A stretch of 21,324 nt of DNA from CAZACZ01 sp964483695 (GTDB lineage Bacteria; Deinococcota; Deinococci; Deinococcales; Trueperaceae): positions 1-21,324 of the forward strand of contig CAZACZ010000050.1 of assembly GCA_964483695.1 (NCBI GenBank), written 5' to 3'. This document shows positions 1-6,418 of the stretch, in pieces; positions within the stretch are counted from its first letter, which is position 1, and every line of letters begins with the position of its first letter. The notes under the pieces are model-generated. The model did no database searches. It was not told the origin of the DNA and worked only from the letters and a program-made list of their open reading frames with translations. Made by a program: the position numbers and the translations under genes.

Positions 1-33
1 CGCCCCTTCACCGTTCCTCCACACGAGCAGCGC

Positions 34-80
34 TACCCTGGGTCGTGGCGCCGAGAGCGGCGCCCGCTTCGAACGGAGGG
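34..80 (+). promoter_or_regulatory. Probable promoter, leader hairpin and SD for the DUF4405 gene
   Basis: A TANNNT-type -10 box (TACCCT) lies at 34-39. It is followed by a perfect 7-bp hairpin, GGCGCCG / AGAG loop / CGGCGCC, at 47-64, and a Shine-Dalgarno sequence GGAGGG at 75-80, seven bases before the ATG at 88. No convincing -35 box is seen. The hairpin sits between the predicted transcription start and the SD, so it would be in the mRNA leader; a regulatory role is only a guess. Confidence 0.4.
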
Positions 81-87
81 TCGGCCC

Positions 88-612
88 ATGGCCACCCGTC
101 GCACCCCTTCCCCAGACCGCGTACGCACGAAGATCCTGCTCGACGTCCTGCTGCTCGCCCTGTTCGTGGTGGCGAACATGCCGCGGATGTCCGGTACCCC
201 CGTCCACGAGTGGTTGGGTCTGGCGTTCGTGGTGCCGCTCGGCGTGCACCTCGCGCTCAACTGGCCGTGGATCGTGACCGTCACCCAGCGCATGTTCGGG
301 CGGCTTCAGGGTGAGGTGCGGGTGAACCACGTGCTCGACCTGGTCATCTACGTGCTGATGGTGCTGGTGGTGGCCACGGGCGTGGCCGAGTCGCGCGCGG
401 TACTGCCCGCCCTGGGCCTCGACATCGCCATCGATCGCTTCTGGGAGCGGCTGCACGCGCTGACCACCGACGCCTTGATGGTGACGCTCGGCGTGCACCT
501 CGGCACGCACGCGCGCTGGATCCTGGACGCGCTGAAGCGACTCGTCCCGGGCGCGAAGGCGCACCGCGCCCATGCACCCGCGTCCGGCGTGTCGCGAGGA
601 GGTGGCGCATGA
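88..612 (+). CDS. DUF4405-type four-helix membrane protein (putative b-type cytochrome)
   Basis: A 174-residue integral membrane protein with four hydrophobic segments at about residues 15-31, 41-60, 83-101 and 124-145, and short cytosolic-type basic ends. Histidines fall in or at the edges of the helices (H40 and H54 around helix 2; H123, H137 and H141 around helix 4). This matches the small cytochrome-b-like DUF4405 family, in which helix histidines are thought to bind haem; haem binding here is inferred, not shown. The ATG at 88 is favoured by a strong SD (GGAGGG) seven bases upstream. The last codons overlap the next gene in an ATGA arrangement, so the two are almost certainly cotranscribed and translationally coupled. 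Electron-transfer partner unknown. Confidence 0.7.
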   Translation: MATRRTPSPDRVRTKILLDVLLLALFVVANMPRMSGTPVHEWLGLAFVVPLGVHLALNWPWIVTVTQRMFGRLQGEVRVNHVLDLVIYVLMVLVVATGVAESRAVLPALGLDIAIDRFWERLHALTTDALMVTLGVHLGTHARWILDALKRLVPGAKAHRAHAPASGVSRGGGA

Positions 613-1016
613 GCCGGGTCAAGGGACGTCCGCGTAGGCGCACGGTGGTGGCGCTGCTCGTGCTGGTCGTGGTGGCGCTCGCCGTGGTGGGAGCCGCGCT
701 CCTGCTGGCGCGTTCGTCCTGGGCCGATGCGCTGCGCCTCGGGCGCGGTGGCGGTGGCGGCCTGTCGGGACGCGGGCACGTCGAACTGCCAGGCGACGTC
801 CTGGGCGCCCGTGGTGGCGGCCAGGGCCTCGGCCAGGGACTCGGCCTGGGACGCGCTGCGAGCGGAGAGGGCCACGCACCCGAGTTCCAGTGGGCCGAAC
901 TGATCGGCGTACTGCTCCGCCTGGTGGCCGGCGCCGTGCTCGGGTGGGCGGTCGCCTTCGGGATCCGTCACCTACGGCGGCGGCAACGGAAGGGCCACCT
1001 CCCCACCGCTGCCTAG
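609..1016 (+). CDS. Small Gly-rich protein with two membrane segments, unknown function
   Basis: A 135-residue protein I do not recognise. The N-terminus is strongly basic (residues 5-11), followed by a hydrophobic helix at about 13-34 and a glycine-rich stretch at 45-87. A second helix runs at about 97-119, and the tail is basic (HLRRRQRK). The Gly-rich part includes a GQGLGQGLGLG run encoded by degenerate 12-bp DNA repeats. Both basic ends are predicted cytosolic, with the Gly-rich loop outside. The ATG at 609 overlaps the stop of the DUF4405 gene (ATGA), which argues it is real and works with that protein, perhaps as an accessory subunit; that role is inference only. Alternative: an exported Gly-rich protein with an N-terminal signal anchor. 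Confidence 0.6.
   Translation: MSRVKGRPRRRTVVALLVLVVVALAVVGAALLLARSSWADALRLGRGGGGGLSGRGHVELPGDVLGARGGGQGLGQGLGLGRAASGEGHAPEFQWAELIGVLLRLVAGAVLGWAVAFGIRHLRRRQRKGHLPTAA
819..854 (+). repeat. Degenerate 12-bp tandem repeat inside the Gly-rich gene
   Basis: Three successive 12-mers, GGCCAGGGCCTC, GGCCAGGGACTC and GGCCTGGGACGC, run in frame and encode the GQGL-type repeat of the small membrane protein. Length variation by slippage would keep the reading frame. Confidence 0.6.
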
Positions 1017-1017
1017 C

Positions 1018-1046
1018 GTTGCCGCGGTGAGGGCGCGCGCGGCGAA
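1018..1046. terminator. Possible bidirectional hairpin between convergent genes
   Basis: GCCGCG at 1021-1026 pairs with CGCGGC at 1038-1043, and the stem can extend outward with one bulge (GTT before, AAC after). It lies in the 44-base gap between two convergently transcribed genes. No T-tract follows on either strand, so intrinsic termination is uncertain. Confidence 0.25.
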
Positions 1047-1060
1047 CTGTTCGGTTAGCG

Positions 1061-1264
1061 TTACGCCTCGTCGCGCCGTTCGTCCCCCACGAACGCGGCT
1101 TCCTCGTCCGCGTCGAGGGCGTACTCGAGGGTGAGCGGGTCCAGCGCGGTGACGACGAGCGCCTCCTCGCAATCCGGGCAGTCCACTTGCTTGCCGGTGT
1201 GGGCGTCGACGACCTCGACGATGCCGCCGCACGCCGGACATTCGGCTGCTACGACACGTTCCAT
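1061..1264 (-). CDS. LysW-like zinc-ribbon protein lacking the C-terminal EDWGE motif
   Basis: A 67-residue acidic protein with two CxxC knuckles (C9/C12 and C29/C32) and the LDPLTLE segment that follows the zinc ribbon in LysW, the amino-group carrier of the alpha-aminoadipate route to lysine (and of related ornithine synthesis) in Thermus and archaea. In known LysW the chain ends EDWGE, and the side chain of the last Glu is joined to the amino-acid intermediate. Here the tail runs on past that point, ends in DEA, and contains no EDWGE in any frame. The fold is therefore well supported, but canonical carrier function is doubtful. It could be a diverged carrier, or a structural or regulatory zinc ribbon. 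A good SD (GGGGGAAG at 1269-1276) supports the start. It is divergent from the class-V aminotransferase; no lysX/lysZ-type ligase or kinase is nearby. Confidence 0.75.
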   Translation of the reverse strand: MERVVAAECPACGGIVEVVDAHTGKQVDCPDCEEALVVTALDPLTLEYALDADEEAAFVGDERRDEA

Positions 1265-1294
1265 GCGTCTTCCCCCTTCCCTGCGGGAGGCGGC

Positions 1295-1339
1295 GTCCGC
1301 GGCGGCTCCGCGGCGCGGACCTGCCTCGATTCGATCATA
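1295..1339 (-). promoter_or_regulatory. Probable promoter and structured leader of the LysW-like gene
   Basis: On the minus strand TATGAT (1339-1334) is a good -10 box. The predicted leader of about 60 bases contains an inverted repeat, GTCCGCG at 1295-1301 with CGCGGAC at 1314-1320, with two nested CCGCGG palindromes. It ends in the SD of the LysW-like gene. No clear -35 box is seen. Confidence 0.4.
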
Positions 1340-1437
1340 GGTCGCCGCTGCTGGCCTCCGCCAGGACGAGCGTCCACCGTCACGGCTCGGCCCGACGACC
1401 CCGGTCCTCGCGAGGGACGCGGGGCACTACGCGCGTG

Positions 1438-1460
1438 TACGCTATGGGCAAGCGCGGAGG
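1438..1460 (+). promoter_or_regulatory. Probable -10 box and SD of the class-V aminotransferase
   Basis: TACGCT at 1438-1443 fits the TANNNT -10 pattern seen through this window. GGAGG at 1456-1460 is six bases before the ATG at 1467. The implied 5' leader is short, about 15-20 bases. Confidence 0.4.
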
Positions 1461-1466
1461 TCGGCC

Positions 1467-3119
1467 ATGCTCGAGAGCCTACGGCGGGACGTGATCGGGG
1501 AGGGCGCCGTGGTGCGCACCCCGTTCGGCGTGCGGCGCATCACCTACGCCGACCACGTGGCCTCGGGCCGTCCACTGGCATCGGTCGAGCGGGCGTTGCA
1601 GGACGCGGTGCTGCCGCTGTACGCCAACACCCACACCGAAGACAGCGCCGCCGGGGCCTTCACCACGTCGCGCATGCACCAGGCCGCGGAGTACGTCAAA
1701 CGCTGCGTCGGGGCGGGCGCCGAGCACAGGATCGTCTTCCCGGGCACCGGCGCGACCGGGGCGGTGAAGCGCCTGCAGGAGATCCTCGGTGTCGCCGTGC
1801 CGTCCAGCCAACGCGCGCGGGTACTGGCGTCGATGCCACCGGAGGAGCGCTGGGTGGTGTTCGTCGGACCGTACGAGCACCACTCCAACGAGGTCAGTTG
1901 GCGCGAGTCGTTGGCCGAGGTCGTGCCGGTGCCGCTCGACGAGCACGGGTTGCTCGACTTCGTGGCGCTCGAGCGCGCCCTCGCCGACGCGCGCTACCGC
2001 GGACGGCCCAAACTGGGCACGTTCTCCGCGGCCAGCAACGTCACCGGCCTGATCACCGACGTGCGGGCGTTGGCGCGGCTGCTCCACCGCCACGGGGCGA
2101 TCGCAGCGTTCGACTTCGCCGCCAGCGCCCCTTACGTCGCCATCGACATGGCCCCCAGCCAGCCCGGCGGTGACGACGGCATCGACGCGTTGATGCTCAG
2201 CCCGCACAAGTTCCTCGGTGGCCCCGGCGCTCCTGGCGTGCTGGTGTTCCACCGTTCGCTCTACCACCTGGCCGCGCCCACCACCTCGGGGGGCGGAACC
2301 GTCACCTTCGTGAGCCCCACCACGCACCGCTTCCTGAGCGACATCGAGATGCGCGAGGACGCGGGCACCCCCGGCATCCTCCAGAAGATGCGCGCCGCCA
2401 TGGCGTTCCGGGTCAAGGAGCGCGTCGGGGTGGAGCGCATCGAAGCGATCGAGCGTGACTACGTCCAGCGCGCCATCGAACGCCTGCGCGCCACGCCCGG
2501 GATCGAGATCCTCGGCAACCTCGACGCGCCCCGCCTCGCCATCGTCTCGTTCCTGGTTCGCACGGGCGAACGCTACCTCCACCCGCGCTTCGTCGTGCGG
2601 TTGCTCTCCGACCTGTTCGGCATCCAGGCGCGCGCCGGCTGCTCCTGCGCCGGTCCGTACGGCCACGCGCTGCTGCACCTCGACCCGGTCACCTCCGACG
2701 CCTACCTCCGCGCCGTCGAGGCCGGGTACGAAGGCGTCCGTCCCGGGTGGAGCCGCGTGAACTTCCACTGGCTCGTCGACGAGGACGAGTTCGCTTTCCT
2801 GCTCGACGCCATCGCCTTCGTGGCGGCCCACGGGGCGGCGTTCGTGCCGCTCTACCGGTTCGACTGGCGCAGCGGTGCCTGGCGCCACGTTCACGACGTC
2901 GTGGAATGGAAGGACCCGGAGCAGCCGTTCGCCTTCGAGGCGTGGGCGCCCGTCGAGCGTGACGACGAGCCGCGGGCGGCGGCCTACCGCCGGTACCTGG
3001 ACGAAGCGCTGGCCTTGGCGCGCGACCTCGAGGCGTCGGGACCGCCCGCCGTCGCGAACGAAGCCGGCGACGACGTCCCACCGGCGGTGGACGCGCGGCT
3101 GGTGTTCTTCGCGCGCTGA
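1467..3119 (+). CDS. PLP-dependent class-V aminotransferase, cysteine-desulfurase-like, with C-terminal extension
   Basis: A 550-residue fold-type-I PLP enzyme. The Schiff-base lysine is K248 in SPHKF; the cofactor-ring Asp is D216 in FDFAAS; the EHHSN motif is at 137-141. A Gly-rich TSGGG follows the lysine, and RAGCSCAGPYGH carries C392 and C394 where SufS/NifS-type enzymes have their persulfide cysteine. Classical SufS is about 400-420 residues; here about 120 extra residues follow the small domain. They are aromatic and acidic (FDWRSGAWRHVHD region), end without an obvious second domain, and are seen in a known subgroup annotated only as class-V aminotransferase. Substrate is unknown: cysteine desulfuration is plausible given the cysteines but not established. 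The gene is monocistronic, divergent from the LysW-like gene, and no suf genes flank it. The SD before ATG 1467 is good. Confidence 0.8.
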   Translation: MLESLRRDVIGEGAVVRTPFGVRRITYADHVASGRPLASVERALQDAVLPLYANTHTEDSAAGAFTTSRMHQAAEYVKRCVGAGAEHRIVFPGTGATGAVKRLQEILGVAVPSSQRARVLASMPPEERWVVFVGPYEHHSNEVSWRESLAEVVPVPLDEHGLLDFVALERALADARYRGRPKLGTFSAASNVTGLITDVRALARLLHRHGAIAAFDFAASAPYVAIDMAPSQPGGDDGIDALMLSPHKFLGGPGAPGVLVFHRSLYHLAAPTTSGGGTVTFVSPTTHRFLSDIEMREDAGTPGILQKMRAAMAFRVKERVGVERIEAIERDYVQRAIERLRATPGIEILGNLDAPRLAIVSFLVRTGERYLHPRFVVRLLSDLFGIQARAGCSCAGPYGHALLHLDPVTSDAYLRAVEAGYEGVRPGWSRVNFHWLVDEDEFAFLLDAIAFVAAHGAAFVPLYRFDWRSGAWRHVHDVVEWKDPEQPFAFEAWAPVERDDEPRAAAYRRYLDEALALARDLEASGPPAVANEAGDDVPPAVDARLVFFAR

Positions 3120-3175
3120 CCCCGCGACTGCACCGCTGCCGTCCTCCGGGCGCACCCGCGTTGGCCAGCGCTGCG

Positions 3176-4138
3176 TCAGGGCGCGTCGGTGGGGGGAAGC
3201 ACCGGTTCCACGCCGCTCGGTGGCTCCTGCTCGCCCCAGAGCAACGAGGCAGCCACACTGACGACCAAGATGCCCACGACCACGCCCAACGACACCAGAC
3301 TCGGGACGTGCACCAGCTCCAGCAACAGCATCTTGGCGCCGATGTAGACCAGTACGATCGCCAAGCCGACCTTCAGGTACACGAAGCGGTGCACCACGTG
3401 CGCCAGCAGGAAGTACATCGAGCGCAGACCCAGCACCGCCATGATGCTGGCGGTGAAGACGATGAACCCGTCGGTGGTGACGGCGAAGATCGCTGGCACC
3501 GAGTCGACCGCGAACAGCAGGTCGGTGAACTCGATGACCACCAGCACGAGCAGCAACGGCGTCGCCAGGCGCACCCCGTCCTTGAGCGTGAAGAAGCGCT
3601 GGCCATCGTACTCGCTGCTCACGGGCAACAGCCGGCGGACGAGGCGCAGCGCCGGGTTCTTCTCCAGGTCGACCTCACCATCGCCCTTCGAGACGAGCAT
3701 GCGCACGCCTGTGACGAGCAAGAACGCACCGAACAGGTAGAGGATCCAGGAGAACGTCTGGATGAGGGCGGCACCGACGACGATCATGATGCCACGCAAC
3801 AGCAGCGCCCCGAGGATGCCCCAGAGCAGCACCCGCTGCTGGTACTGGAACGGGGTCTTGAAGTACGAGAAGACCAGCACGAACACGAAGATGTTGTCGA
3901 CCGACAACGACCATTCGAGGACGTAGCCGGTGAGGTACGCGACCGCCTTCTCCGGACCGAGCCAGAGGTAGAAGACCAGCCCGAGCAAGAGCGAGAGGCT
4001 CACCCAGGTGCCGGTCCAGAACGCGGCCTCTTGGGGCCGGACCACGTGGGCCTTGCGCTGGAAGATGCCGAGGTCGATGGCGAGCATGCCGAGCACGAAG
4101 GCGACGAACGCGAGCCAGGCCCACAGCGGCTCCGTCAT
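3176..4138 (-). CDS. TerC/Alx-family integral membrane protein
   Basis: A 320-residue membrane protein with about eight or nine hydrophobic helices. It carries the family's conserved acidic motifs: AIDLG (D22), EWSLSVDN (E75, D81) in the first half, and EFTDLLFAVDSVPA (D206, D212) in the second. TerC was named for tellurite resistance; better-studied relatives such as Alx and MeeF/YceF-type proteins export Mn2+ and help metallate exported enzymes. The cytosolic loop at about 150-190 and the proline-rich tail (305-320) are normal for the family. The start at 4138 is chosen because ATG overlaps the upstream stop (ATGA) and GGGAGG lies five bases away at 4144-4149. It is thus translationally coupled to the MOP-type transporter. 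Metal specificity cannot be read from the sequence. Confidence 0.9.
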   Translation of the reverse strand: MTEPLWAWLAFVAFVLGMLAIDLGIFQRKAHVVRPQEAAFWTGTWVSLSLLLGLVFYLWLGPEKAVAYLTGYVLEWSLSVDNIFVFVLVFSYFKTPFQYQQRVLLWGILGALLLRGIMIVVGAALIQTFSWILYLFGAFLLVTGVRMLVSKGDGEVDLEKNPALRLVRRLLPVSSEYDGQRFFTLKDGVRLATPLLLVLVVIEFTDLLFAVDSVPAIFAVTTDGFIVFTASIMAVLGLRSMYFLLAHVVHRFVYLKVGLAIVLVYIGAKMLLLELVHVPSLVSLGVVVGILVVSVAASLLWGEQEPPSGVEPVLPPTDAP

Positions 4139-5511
4139 GGTGACCTCCCGTCGAGAACGTGCGCCCGAAGGGCGCGCGTCGGGCCGCGCACGGCGGACCA
4201 GAGCCACGCGACCTGCGCGGCGGTGGCCACCACGAACGCCACCATGGCTACCGGCAGGGCCATGAAGCGTTGCAGGACGATGCCCGTCCCGAGGATCGCC
4301 GCGCTGACGGCCAGGAAGAGGATCATCGAGGCGCTGATCGACGACGTGCGCCGGGTGAAGACGGCCAGCCCCTGGACCAGGTTGCGGACGGCGTCGAGCG
4401 CCGGCCATGCCACCGCCCAGCCGAACCCTACGATGGCCAACGTCATCAGGTCGGCGGGGAGGCCCGAGACCACCCCGAACCAGAGCCTTGCGAGCGGCGT
4501 GAACGCCACCGCCAGCGAGACCACCAGCAGCGTGCCCGCCAGGAGCACGGTGAAGCGCCTCAGCGCGCGGTACGCGCCGGGGCGGTCCAGGTGCGCGACG
4601 ACCACCTCGTTCAACGCGAACCCCAGCGAGCGCAGCATGAACAGCAACCCGTTCGCCACCGGCCACACCGCCAGCGACGCCAGCGCGCCCGGCATGCGCG
4701 CGATGGCGGCGCTGCCGATCGGTTGCACCAGCAGAGAAAGCAGCCCCGTCAGGACCAGCGGCAGGTAGAAGCGTAGGAACGACCCGAGCGTCAACGGCGC
4801 GGTAGCGGACGATGCGTGGCGCAGCCTGTGCGGGGTGACCGGCAACGCCGCCCAACCGCTGTAGAGGGCCTCCAACGTCACGCCGACGGCGATGGCGCTC
4901 GTGGCCGCGACGATCCCCGCCTGGTGGAAGACGAGCCCGACGAGCACCGAGGTCGTCGCCACGCCACTCAGCCGGACGAGCGTCCCGATGCTGACGTGAT
5001 GCGACCGGCCGTAGCGGATGAGCAGGCCCTGATGGAACCGTCGGTAGCCGATGGCCCACGTCCAGGGCAACATGAGCTGCAGGCCGCGGCGCGCAGGCTC
5101 GATCACGTCGGCCGGCGGGTCGAGCAGAGGCAGCACGACCGCGTCGAACAACGGCGTGAACGCCAGCACCGCGTGCAGTAGTGTCAGTGCTGCACCCAGG
5201 ACCATCATCATGCGGTAGATCAGGCGGCTCGCGGCGGCGTCGGTGGCCAGCGCCACGCTGGCAGCCAGCAACATGATCACGGGCGCCTCCACCGTCAACG
5301 CGACGGGGAAGACCACCCCACCGTAGGCGGCCAAGTGGATCGCGGGGTCGGCGAGTCGCGCCATCACCGCGCTGACGACCGGCGCCTCGAGCGCCATGAC
5401 GAGCCAGCTCGCGGCCAGCGGCAGCCACGCCAGCAGGACGTCTCGGACACGAAGCGTCGCGGATTGGCTGGGGGCGGACGTGGGAAGACCAGGAGCCGTC
5501 GCGGTGCGCAC
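4135..5511 (-). CDS. MOP/MATE-like multidrug or metabolite exporter, possibly ANKH-like
   Basis: A 458-residue protein with about twelve hydrophobic segments arranged as two similar halves (roughly residues 20-225 and 250-440), as in MATE and other MOP-superfamily flippases. The N-half motif with charged or polar residues in helix 1 (ALEAPVVSAVMARL) and the second-half start FYLPLVLTGLLSLLVQPIGS resemble ANKH (progressive ankylosis) homologues, which export small anions such as pyrophosphate or citrate. I cannot confirm that by eye, and a plain MATE-family drug/cation antiporter is the alternative. The start is GTG 5511, favoured by a -10 box six bases upstream (leaderless). Its last base-triplet overlaps the ATG of terC, so both proteins are made together, suggesting a joint efflux role. 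Confidence 0.7.
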   Translation of the reverse strand: MRTATAPGLPTSAPSQSATLRVRDVLLAWLPLAASWLVMALEAPVVSAVMARLADPAIHLAAYGGVVFPVALTVEAPVIMLLAASVALATDAAASRLIYRMMMVLGAALTLLHAVLAFTPLFDAVVLPLLDPPADVIEPARRGLQLMLPWTWAIGYRRFHQGLLIRYGRSHHVSIGTLVRLSGVATTSVLVGLVFHQAGIVAATSAIAVGVTLEALYSGWAALPVTPHRLRHASSATAPLTLGSFLRFYLPLVLTGLLSLLVQPIGSAAIARMPGALASLAVWPVANGLLFMLRSLGFALNEVVVAHLDRPGAYRALRRFTVLLAGTLLVVSLAVAFTPLARLWFGVVSGLPADLMTLAIVGFGWAVAWPALDAVRNLVQGLAVFTRRTSSISASMILFLAVSAAILGTGIVLQRFMALPVAMVAFVVATAAQVAWLWSAVRGPTRALRAHVLDGRSP

Positions 5512-5517
5512 GCGGTG

Positions 5518-5523
5518 ACTCTA
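5518..5523 (-). promoter_or_regulatory. Leaderless -10 box of the MOP transporter-terC operon
   Basis: TAGAGT on the minus strand ends six bases before the GTG start at 5511, placing the predicted +1 at the start codon. No SD is present. It lies in the 25-base gap after the SufR-like gene, so the transporter operon can be transcribed on its own as well as by read-through. Confidence 0.5.
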
Positions 5524-5536
5524 CTTCGCGGAAGGC

Positions 5537-6301
5537 TCAGGCAGCATCGATAGCTGGATCGCGCGGCGCCGGCGAGCCGGTCGAGTTCCCGTCGTCCCGA
5601 GATGGCCCGGACGGCGTCGCGGTGGCGAACACGCACGCGGCGTGGCCGTCGGCCATGCAGCGCAGGTGCGTCACCTCGCCCTCCAGCAGGCGCCGCATCA
5701 GCCGCGCGTCGAACCGGCACGCCGCCCGGCTGTTCCGCGCCACCTCGTGGTAGACGCAGTTCACCGCCGTGATCTGGCCGTGATCGTCGAGCCGCGCGTC
5801 GTAGCCTAGGTCGTCGAGGACGCGGACCACCGCGGCGGTGCGGGCGGGTCCGTGCGTGCCGGCCAGGCGCGGGAGGACGTCGTCGGCCATCTCGGCCGCC
5901 ATGGCGTCCAGCAGCCGATCGAGGCCCTGATCGCCGAACAGCCGCTGGGCATGCCGCAAGAGCGCGTCCGCCAGGCGGGCGTAGTTGCGCGGGAACACCT
6001 CGAGTCCGGCTTCCGTGAGCGTGTAGGAGCGGCTCGGTCGACCGCCGGTGGTCCGGTACTCGAGCACGCGCACCAGTCCGTCGCGTTCGAGTGCCGTGAC
6101 GTGCTGCTGGACTGCGTTGCGCGACACGTCCATGACGTCCGCCAGCTCGTCGACGGTGCGCCCCGCCTCGCGGTGGCGCAGCACCTCACGCAGCAGCCGC
6201 CAACGGCTGGCGGACAGCCGGTGCGCGGCAGCCGGTCCGGCGGCGGGCTCGGCTGCCTGCTCGGGTGCCTGGTCGGTGGCCTGGTCGGTTGCCTGGTCCA
6301 T
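5537..6301 (-). CDS. SufR-like winged-helix regulator with C-terminal cysteine cluster
   Basis: A 254-residue DNA-binding regulator. After a low-complexity acidic/Gln/Ala N-terminus (2-26) comes a winged helix: helix-turn-helix at about 48-76 (VDELADVMDVSRNAVQQHVTALE) and a wing GGRPSRSYTLTEAG at 86-99. A C-terminal sensor domain follows. NCVYHEVA at 181-188 is the typical SufR signature; the cysteines are C182, C195, C215 and C223, spaced X12, X19, X7. SufR binds a [4Fe-4S] cluster and represses Fe-S assembly genes; as I recall the cyanobacterial spacing is X12-X13-X14, so only the first interval is conserved. Cluster binding is likely but not certain. No suf genes are in view; the next genes downstream are the transporter and terC. 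ATG 6301 is preferred (AGGA at 6310-6313); longer upstream starts would cross the palindrome. Confidence 0.75.
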   Translation of the reverse strand: MDQATDQATDQAPEQAAEPAAGPAAAHRLSASRWRLLREVLRHREAGRTVDELADVMDVSRNAVQQHVTALERDGLVRVLEYRTTGGRPSRSYTLTEAGLEVFPRNYARLADALLRHAQRLFGDQGLDRLLDAMAAEMADDVLPRLAGTHGPARTAAVVRVLDDLGYDARLDDHGQITAVNCVYHEVARNSRAACRFDARLMRRLLEGEVTHLRCMADGHAACVFATATPSGPSRDDGNSTGSPAPRDPAIDAA

Positions 6302-6302
6302 G
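6267..6302 (-). repeat. 12-bp tandem repeat at the start of the SufR-like gene
   Basis: Two 12-mers differing at one base (6267-6278 and 6279-6290) plus a third partial copy at 6291-6302 encode the DQAT-DQAT-DQAP N-terminal repeat. Copy-number change would only shorten or lengthen the disordered tail. Confidence 0.6.
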
Positions 6303-6319
6303 CGCTGCGTCCTGGCGCG

Positions 6320-6354
6320 ATTGTCGCACGGGACGCGACGGCGCGTCCCGTGCG
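6320..6354 (-). promoter_or_regulatory. Perfect 13-bp inverted repeat over the SufR-like promoter (candidate operator)
   Basis: CGCACGGGACGCG at 6325-6337 and CGCGTCCCGTGCG at 6342-6354 are exact reverse complements around a 4-base spacer. On the minus strand GACAAT (6325-6320) could be a -10 box, so the palindrome would cover the -35/spacer region of the regulator's promoter. This suggests autoregulation. No T-run follows on the minus strand, which makes an intrinsic terminator for the gene ending at 6419 less likely, though not excluded. Confidence 0.55.
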
Positions 6355-6418
6355 CATGGACCGATTCGTCGCGCTGGGTTGGTGTCGGCAAGCGGCTACG
6401 GTGGCCGGCGCGGTGGCC

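Noticed and set aside
1479..3155. Long open frame (about 558 codons) antisense to the class-V aminotransferase
   Set aside because: High GC keeps antisense frames open; composition is Gly/Arg/His/Val-biased with no domain, and the sense frame has all PLP motifs.
3161..4768. 535-codon plus-strand frame across terC and the transporter
   Set aside because: His/Gln/Asp/Glu-rich mirror of membrane-protein codons, no domain, and it lies opposite two well-supported genes.
4139..5428. N-terminal extension of terC to make a 750-residue fusion
   Set aside because: The extra part is an out-of-frame reading of the transporter gene, Arg/Gly-rich, and ATG 4138 has a proper SD and the family start.
6325..6354. 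Palindrome as an intrinsic terminator for the winged-helix gene
   Set aside because: No T-tract follows on the minus strand and it abuts a promoter-like box; kept as an operator candidate, with the terminator option noted.
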